Part shown: in pieces, positions 8,084 to 13,231 of the stretch
Numbering within the stretch: position 1 is the first letter of the stretch
How the letters are laid out: each line of letters starts with the position of its first letter
Assembly (NCBI GenBank): GCA_023807065.1
Contig: JAJJLU010000957.1
Span: 1 to 13,231 of the forward strand
Direction: 5' to 3'
DNA: 13,231 nt
Source of the DNA: Isotricha intestinalis
Lineage: Eukaryota > Ciliophora > Litostomatea > Vestibuliferida > Isotrichidae
Program-made: the position numbers and the translations under genes
The notes under the pieces: generated by a model
What the model was told of the DNA's origin: nothing
Seen by the model: the letters and a program-made list of their open reading frames with translations, nothing else
Databases searched by the model: none

Positions 8084-8740
8084 TTAATTGAGTATTAAAA
8101 TTTCTCTTATGATTTGAATAAAATAATCAATAATCTTTTTTTCAATTTTAATATTTTCTCTTTTATTATTATTAATATATATCACTAATGCCTTTATATT
8201 TTATTTTTCTTGAGCTATTTTTTGATAAATTTAAGTTATTATAAAAAAAAAGAAATTTGAATCCTTTTTTTTCATCTTTTTCTTTCGTATAATAAAATTT
8301 ATATTTAGGAACACTTATTAGATGAAATATGAATGATATGAAAAAATTTTCTCTTTTTTATTTGAATTTTTCTTCTTCGTTTAATATATTAACTATATAT
8401 TCATTTAAACTTCAAAAATATATATTTTTTAACAATTTGATTTCCATATAATTAGGGACCAAATATTTTATTTAATAAATCAAATCTCATATTTTCATAA
8501 ATATTTTTAAAAAATATATTTAATACTATTTATTCTCCATTTTATTCAATAAAAAGATGAAAATAATTATTAAGTTAAAAATTTAGTCTAAGATAACTAT
8601 TTCTATATAAATTTTGTTTATTTTCAAAATATGAAAATTGCCCTTCTTTTTAGTTTGAGTTTTCTTTGATAATTTATTTTATACTTATTTGTATAATAAT
8701 TTGTTTTAAAATCCTCCATTTTTTTTAAATTTTCTTTCAT
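8084..8740 (-). pseudogene. Probable decayed gene, about 210 codons, three same-direction frame changes
   Basis: From an ATG at 8738-8740 (minus): MKENLKKMEDFKTNYYTNKY and a basic KLKLKRR. A frame change near 8643 leads to GQFSYFENKQNLYRNSYLRL and IVLNIFFKNIYENMRFDLL, NKIFGP and LYGNQIVKKY, with TAA at 8577, 8544, 8532 and 8454. A second change near 8411 gives LNEYIVNILNEEEKF, one TAA at 8360, and a clean run of 61 codons with FFISFIFHLISVPKYKFYY, TKEKDEKKGFKFLFF and SSRKIKYKGISDIY. A third change near 8173 leads to KRENIKIEKKIIDYFIQ and IIREILILN before tandem TAA at 8086. All three changes are in the same direction (one extra base each). No family recognised. The order and composition argue for one former gene. 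It lies downstream of, and on the same strand as, the large membrane protein gene. Confidence 0.5.
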
Positions 8741-8866
8741 AAATTGAAAAAAAGTTTATATTAATGAAATAAAAAATTATTATTTAAAATTTTAAATATC
8801 AATATTGTTTTGACTAACTCTGGATTATTTTTTTATTTTGATAAATTTTTCTAACTTAATATCTAT

Positions 8867-10786
8867 TTAATATCCAAACAAATTTATTATTTCTTGATTT
8901 AATAATTTTAATATTTTTTCATCTTTTTTATTTTTTTTTTTCATTTCTGAAAATTTATTATAATTCATTACAAATTCATTTAAATATTGATTATTGATTT
9001 CTGGATTATACATTTTTGGTAAATAATCAATAATATTAGTTTTATGACTAGATATTGAAATATATGGTTTACATAAAAATTTTAAAATTGAATTTTCATA
9101 AGATTCAAAAATTACTGTGTTTAATAATTCAATCATTTGCATTTTATTAAAATAAATATGAATATCAAGATTATATAATAATTTATCAACTGCTTTTTTC
9201 ATATATTTATTTTTTTTTTCTAATTTTTTTTTTGCTAAATTAAAACAAAACAAATATATAAAAATTTCATAAAAATTATAAATTAAACAAATTTCAGCTT
9301 TTTTATTAAGTTCAGATTGTGGTCTTAAATTGATTGGATTAAATTTAAAATTTAAAGAATTTTTTGAATTTTGCAATTCAAATGATTGAGTTGATTTATT
9401 ATTTATATGAGTTATACTCACTTTATTTTCACCTTTCATAAACAATGTCACAGATTCATTTTTTTCGTTTTTATCATTTGGATTTATATTAATTTCTTTA
9501 TTACTTTTAGGTTTAATATATAAAATAGATTTATTAATATTTGTTTCTGAATTACTTCCTATAAAACTTAATTTATCTTGATTCAATTTATTGTGATCAT
9601 ATTTATAAAAGGTTTTAATATTGAATTTTTGATTTTTGAAAATTTTTGAAATTTTTAATTTTTTATATATATTTCTAACAAGATTATGACTATCTGTCCC
9701 TTCTACATTATTAAATTTAAAAATTTTTCTAATTACTGAGTTGAGAGCATAAAATTTATCTAAATAAGAAATAATATTTTTTAAAACAAAGTAAATTAGA
9801 GAGCAAATACTAAAAATTCTAGCAATTACATTAGAAGCTCTCTCATATTCTCTTGAAATATTTGTTCTTTTAGTGTCTGCTCTTAAATAAATTCTTGCAA
9901 ATTTTTCATAATCATTATATTTTTCTGAAAATCTGTTTACTGATTTTAATAAAAAATAATCATCAAAAAATGAATAATCTAAATAATTTGTTAAATGAAA
10001 ATTATCCAACAGTTGATTTGTGAAACTTTTAAATTTGTTAATTTTATAAAAAATATTTCTTTTATTATAATTAATTGGATTTATTTGAAGAAAAGAATCA
10101 AATAAATAATATTCAAAAGGTGAGGAAACATTATCCATATCCATAGAAATAATAGGAGAAAAAATATGTAATTTACAATCATTATTTGTTAATAATTTAT
10201 AATAATTATCATAATAATCTGGATCTGTATATTTGGCAATTAAACTTATTTCATAATAATTAAATATATTATCAGTATATATACCTTGAATTGATTCATT
10301 AAGATAATCTGGACAAAAATAATCATTAGTAATATTAATTAAATCTATTTTATCAGGTGAATAATAATTAAAATCTGAATATTCACATATATGGGTATTA
10401 ATTTTATATTTATTTACTTCTCTTTCATTATTATTTTTATGAATCGAAACATAATGAAATTCATATGAAAAAAAATCATTAAAAATATCTGTTGAATTTT
10501 CTTCTCCTTCACAATCACCTTTAAAACCAATTCCATATGAATAATTTTTAAATGATATTATATCAGTTTCGGATAATTGAGAATCATAATAATTTATTAT
10601 CATCCTTTCTTTTTCAGAAAAAGAGATTAATGAAACCACTACAAAAATAAAAGTAAAAAATAAAAAAAATATATATATTATTCCTCCTAAAAAACTTTTA
10701 AAATATTCATAATTCTTATATTTTAAACTGAATTTTGCACCAAAGAAATCAAAATATTGAATAAATTTTATTAATTTTTTTTTCAT
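8867..10786 (-). CDS. Two-pass membrane protein of ciliate-type family, Cys-containing ectodomain
   Basis: 639 residues from the ATG at 10784-10786, stop TAA at 8867-8869. A short N-terminus with FDFFGAKFSLKY precedes a GG and TM1 (about 33-56, ending FVVVSLISF). Residues 57-315 form a predicted extracellular or lumenal domain with Cys92, Cys134, Cys158 and Cys204 and N-glycosylation sequons at N81, N97, N151, N163, N219 and N309. HICEYSDF (132-139) and DYFC (155-158) match a pattern I remember from large families of 'transmembrane protein, putative' in Tetrahymena and Paramecium. TM2 is about 320-342. The C-terminal 300 residues are Lys/Asn-rich, with one more hydrophobic stretch at 498-517, then a conserved-looking IIDYLPKMYNPE region. 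Function of the family is unknown to me; a receptor or surface role is a guess. The gene has no in-frame stops and uses only CAA for Gln. Confidence 0.85.
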   Translation of the reverse strand: MKKKLIKFIQYFDFFGAKFSLKYKNYEYFKSFLGGIIYIFFLFFTFIFVVVSLISFSEKERMIINYYDSQLSETDIISFKNYSYGIGFKGDCEGEENSTDIFNDFFSYEFHYVSIHKNNNEREVNKYKINTHICEYSDFNYYSPDKIDLINITNDYFCPDYLNESIQGIYTDNIFNYYEISLIAKYTDPDYYDNYYKLLTNNDCKLHIFSPIISMDMDNVSSPFEYYLFDSFLQINPINYNKRNIFYKINKFKSFTNQLLDNFHLTNYLDYSFFDDYFLLKSVNRFSEKYNDYEKFARIYLRADTKRTNISREYERASNVIARIFSICSLIYFVLKNIISYLDKFYALNSVIRKIFKFNNVEGTDSHNLVRNIYKKLKISKIFKNQKFNIKTFYKYDHNKLNQDKLSFIGSNSETNINKSILYIKPKSNKEININPNDKNEKNESVTLFMKGENKVSITHINNKSTQSFELQNSKNSLNFKFNPINLRPQSELNKKAEICLIYNFYEIFIYLFCFNLAKKKLEKKNKYMKKAVDKLLYNLDIHIYFNKMQMIELLNTVIFESYENSILKFLCKPYISISSHKTNIIDYLPKMYNPEINNQYLNEFVMNYNKFSEMKKKNKKDEKILKLLNQEIINLFGY

Positions 10787-10820
10787 AGTTTTTTTTTATA
10801 ATCTTAAAATTAAAATTTTT

Positions 10821-10842
10821 TATTATTTGAAAACAAATAATA
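10821..10842. repeat. Perfect inverted repeat upstream of the membrane protein gene
   Basis: TATTATTTG (10821-10829) and CAAATAATA (10834-10842) are exact complements around AAAA. It sits about 35 bases before the start codon of the minus-strand membrane protein gene, so it falls in the 5' UTR or core promoter. It could be a binding site or an RNA hairpin, but it is mostly A/T pairs and may be chance. Confidence 0.5.
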
Positions 10843-11045
10843 TATTAAATAATTTTTTTAAATATTTTTTAAAATGATAAAATGGTATTTTTGATTTCAG
10901 ATTGAAAAATTGTTAAAAATGAAATGAAAAAAAATATTATTAAGTTTCAAAAATTAATAATAATTAAGAAAAGTCTAAAGAAAAAAATTATTAAAATATT
11001 GAATTATACAAATAGTCTTTTTAATAAATTCCAAAAAAAAAATAC

Positions 11046-11686
11046 TTAAACCTTATTAATATTATTATTATAATTTTCATTTCTCTTTTCCTCATCTTTT
11101 GATTTAGAAAGAAGAATAATATTAGTGACTTTACCGATTTTAACAGCATAATTTTCTAAATTTCCGTTGTTGTCACTTTCATTTTTTATTTCTTCTTTAA
11201 TACTTATTTCAGTAATATTAATACATTCATTATATTTTTTTTACATTTCTTCATCAGTTAAACCACAATTATTTACTTATTCTTCATTAAATTTATTTTC
11301 ATTATAAATATTATCAAATTCAAAAACATATTGATTGTTGCTATAATAATATTCTTCTAAAGATTTTTTGTATTTTCTTTATTTTTTCAAAACATTTTTT
11401 CATTTATTATTTTATTTATTTCATCTTCATAACAATTAAATTCAAAATTAAAATTTTTACCAAGATTTGAAAACACCATACTCATCATATCTTCCTCCAA
11501 GTTTATCAAAACCAAAATGTTTCAAATAATTTTCATTTTCAACTTATTTGAGTAGTATAAAATCCTCTATTATTTATAAATCTATCTTCTACTTCTTCTT
11601 TTATTCCTTCTATAAATTTTTCCATTTCATTTTCTTATTTTTTTTTCATTAATTAAATTTTCATATTTTTCTAATTTTAACTCCAT
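11046..11686 (-). pseudogene. Decayed gene, about 210 codons, hydrophilic product
   Basis: From an ATG at 11684-11686 (minus): MELKLEKYENLINEK, then after a frame change EMEKFIEGIKEEVEDRF and INNRGFYTTQ. A second change gives VENENYLKHFGFDKLGGRY and DEYGVF. A third gives LGKNFNFEFNCYEDEINKII. From 11366 to the TAA at 11046-11048 one frame holds: SLEEYYYSNNQYVFEFDNIY, then TAA at 11279, VNNCGLTDEEM, TAA at 11243, and a clean run with KYNECINITEISIKEEIK and NYAVKIGKVTNIILLSKSK. Acidic residues and the consistent strand make coding origin fairly certain. The first three frame changes are each one extra base, near A or T runs. No family recognised. Either a pseudogene or a gene with homopolymer sequencing errors, though the in-frame TAA codons would remain. 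Confidence 0.55.
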
Positions 11687-12118
11687 TTTTTTAAAAAATT
11701 TTTTTGGTTTTAATTTAAAATTTAAATTTTAAAAAGGGTTTGACAACAAAAAAATCGGAAAATTATTTAAAAATTTTTTATTTTCTTTTTTTTTGTTTTT
11801 GATTTTTTAAAGTTTTTTGAATTGCTATTTAAATCACTTTTGGAAACTTTTATTTGATTTTTGGGAAAAAAATTTTTGATGAAAGATTGATTTTAGTATA
11901 TAGAAATTGTTGTGTTAATTACATAAAAGTTAAAATAAAACGTAATTCATAAAAAATTACTCTTTAAATTGATGTTCATTTTCTTAAAAATTTTTTTTTG
12001 GTTAAGTAAGAAATATTTTATAATTAAAATCTCTAAAAATAATATTTTATTTTTTAATTGAAAAATAAAATAAATTAATATATTTTTATTAAATATTTTT
12101 TTGTTTTTCATAAAAATA
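11687..12118. other. A+T-rich spacer with a 20-bp palindrome
   Basis: Contains the perfect palindrome TTTAAAATTTAAATTTTAAA at 11714-11733 and a stretch 11735-11890 with more G than its surroundings (GGGTTTGAC, TTTTTGGGAAAA). I cannot find a frame there free of TGA over more than about 35 codons. Should include the promoter of the gene at 12119. Confidence 0.4.
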
Positions 12119-12772
12119 ATGTCAGTGGGTCTTGAAAATGGAAAAAATGATAATGAAAATGAGATTAAAATCAAAGAATCTCCTTCAATTATTATATCGC
12201 AAACCTTAGAAAAATCATTTTCTGATTCTTCAATTCAAAGTTATAAAAAATATACAGATTTATTATCTTTAAAAGAAGAAAACAAAAGTTCTGAAAAAAT
12301 AATAAATTCTTTATATTTTAATAAATTAAAAACAAAGTCTAAAATGTTATTCAATCATAATTTAAATTTTAAAGGAGTTATTCAAAATTCAAATAAAGAA
12401 ACAAACAATAATAATAATATAATTCAAAAAATTCAAGAATTAAACGATAATATTATATCAAAGAATCAAAATAGTTTTTTTAATAATAAGATAATTTTAT
12501 TTAAAAGTCCAAATAAATCGCAAACTCAATTAATGTCAAAAATGGAAAATATTAAAAATAAAATTGGAGCTTTAAAAGTTTTTTTTGGAGATAATAATAA
12601 CACACTTCAAAAAAAAGAAAAAAAATTATTAGCTGGATTTATTAGTAATAAATTTAAAGAAGAAGATGATATTGAAGAATTTAAAAATCAATTTGAAATA
12701 CGAAATAGAAGTCCATTTGGTTGTTTAGATTTCCAAAGAAAATTTAAAACTAGTTTTAATGTAAGTAAATAA
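12119..12772 (+). CDS. Hydrophilic protein of unknown function near the chromosome end
   Basis: 217 residues. I start at the ATG at 12119 (MSVGLENGKN); the frame extends slightly upstream only through a TTG. No signal peptide, membrane segment or known domain. Ser/Asn/Lys-rich: an N-terminal acidic-Ser segment (KESPSIIISQTLEKSFSDSS), a poly-Asn stretch near residues 97-101, a possible amphipathic region around LMSKMENIKNKIGALKVFFG (about 138-157), and a charged C-terminal region (KFKEEDDIEEFKNQFEI). The annotated end is VSK then TAA at 12770-12772. The bases coding VS are GTAAGT, a classic splice donor, and an AG at 12781-12782 would give a 22-nt intron with the alternative ending FTKIKE and TAA at 12801-12803. 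This is the last gene before the telomere. Probably real because of its length and clean frame in such A+T-rich DNA. Confidence 0.7.
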   Translation: MSVGLENGKNDNENEIKIKESPSIIISQTLEKSFSDSSIQSYKKYTDLLSLKEENKSSEKIINSLYFNKLKTKSKMLFNHNLNFKGVIQNSNKETNNNNNIIQKIQELNDNIISKNQNSFFNNKIILFKSPNKSQTQLMSKMENIKNKIGALKVFFGDNNNTLQKKEKKLLAGFISNKFKEEDDIEEFKNQFEIRNRSPFGCLDFQRKFKTSFNVSK

Positions 12773-13201
12773 TCAATTTAAGTTTACAAAAATAAAAGAA
12801 TAAAAAAAAAGACTTCACATTTATTCTGAAAAATTAGTCTTTTTACATATAAACAAAAAAATAAGTAAACTTAATTCAAAATTTGATATTTATAAGGTAT
12901 AAAAAAATTTATATACATTTCTTAAAAAATAAACTTATAAAAATGTAAAAAAATTTTAAAACATTTAAAAAGAGAAAACTTAATTTGTTTCATTTTTTTT
13001 AAAAGTCTTCAAATTTATTATTTTTTCATAAATTATTAAATTATGAGAATTGAATTCTCTGAAAGAATTTTGATTTGGAACTATAATTTATTTGACATTT
13101 TTTTATTATAATATTATTTATTTTATTTTTTTTAAACTTTTTAAAAGTTTTTTATTTTTTTATCCTTATTATTTATTTTAAATAAAAAAAGATAAAAAAT
13201 G
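12773..13201. other. Subtelomeric spacer between last gene and telomere
   Basis: About 430 bases of A+T-rich DNA. Besides the hairpin at 12806-12844 it holds GAGAATT-G-AATTCTC, a perfect interrupted palindrome at 13045-13059. A minus-strand ATG at 13096-13098 starts a short frame that meets TAG after five codons; I do not call a gene. Confidence 0.5.
12806..12844 (+). terminator. Hairpin in the 3' flank of the last gene
   Basis: AAAAAGACT (12806-12814) and AGTCTTTTT (12836-12844) are exact complements with a 21-nt loop, starting 34 bases after the stop codon. Related TAGTCTTTTT words occur at about 5707 (also just after a plus-strand stop), 2862 and 11014. A role in 3'-end formation is a guess; it could also be incidental. 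Confidence 0.35.
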
Positions 13202-13231
13202 TTGGGGATTGGGGATTGGGGATTGGGGATT
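13202..13231 (+). repeat. Telomeric repeat array (TTGGGGA)n
   Basis: Four full TTGGGGA units plus TT, running to the last base. The G-rich strand points outward, 5' to 3', as at the right end of a chromosome. Ciliate telomeres are typically TTGGGG, TTTGGG or TTTTGGGG; this 7-base form (C-strand CCCCAAT) is a related variant that I recall, without certainty, from rumen ciliates. The array is short because the sequence ends here. No similar array exists at the left end. Confidence 0.93.

Noticed and set aside
11735..11890. G-richer stretch with two plausible plus-strand frames
   Set aside because: Both frames contain TGA within 20-35 codons and have mainly Phe/Leu/Lys composition.
11947..12174. 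Minus-strand 75-codon ORF overlapping the start of the last gene
   Set aside because: Phe/Ile/Lys composition of noncoding A+T-rich DNA, and it overlaps the better-supported plus-strand gene.

Overview
The window looks like the end of a nuclear chromosome from a ciliate. Three things point there. It stops at 13231 in a short array of (TTGGGGA)n, with the G-rich strand running outward as in a telomere. It is extremely A+T rich, with N/K/I-rich proteins. The largest gene (8867-10786, minus) has the layout of a membrane protein family that, as far as I know, is expanded in ciliates: TM1, a Cys-containing ectodomain with a C-x-Y-x-D-F motif, TM2 and a long tail. The six clear genes use CAA for Gln and end at TAA (five) or TGA (one), so they follow the standard code. 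That excludes Tetrahymena- or Paramecium-type codes and fits a litostome-like lineage such as rumen ciliates. The taxon is inference. The left end has no telomere and is simply a cut.

Layout, left to right. 89-619 (+): a secreted, probably GPI-anchored protein with TPEQ/TPEE repeats and two Cys modules, followed at 661-771 by a decayed copy of part of itself in inverted orientation. 1399-1851 (+): a small protein ending in a CaaX-like CFVF. 4217-5665 (+): an FCP1/SCP-type HAD phosphatase-like protein whose nucleophile Asp is replaced by Asn. 6358-7266 (-): a seven-bladed WD40 propeller with no in-frame ATG at its start. 8867-10786 (-): the ciliate-type membrane protein. 12119-12772 (+): a hydrophilic protein of unknown function with a possible 22-nt intron at its 3' end. 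The telomere starts about 430 bp after that gene.

The spaces between the genes are long (0.3-2.3 kb), and several hold what look like broken coding sequences: 839-1018, 2175-2929, 3345-3560, 3629-4135, 7346-7542, 8084-8740 and 11046-11686. They show acidic and Cys-bearing stretches in one frame at a time, broken by frame changes and by in-frame stops that are mostly TAA or TAG. Reading TAA/TAG as Gln often gives plausible protein, but in DNA this A+T rich almost any frame then looks protein-like. I therefore treat these as probable pseudogenes and flag the stop pattern as a hypothesis only.

Nothing ties the genes into one pathway. They alternate in strand, each with its own spacing, as expected for eukaryotic single-gene units. 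I saw no rRNA, tRNA, CRISPR array or transposase.
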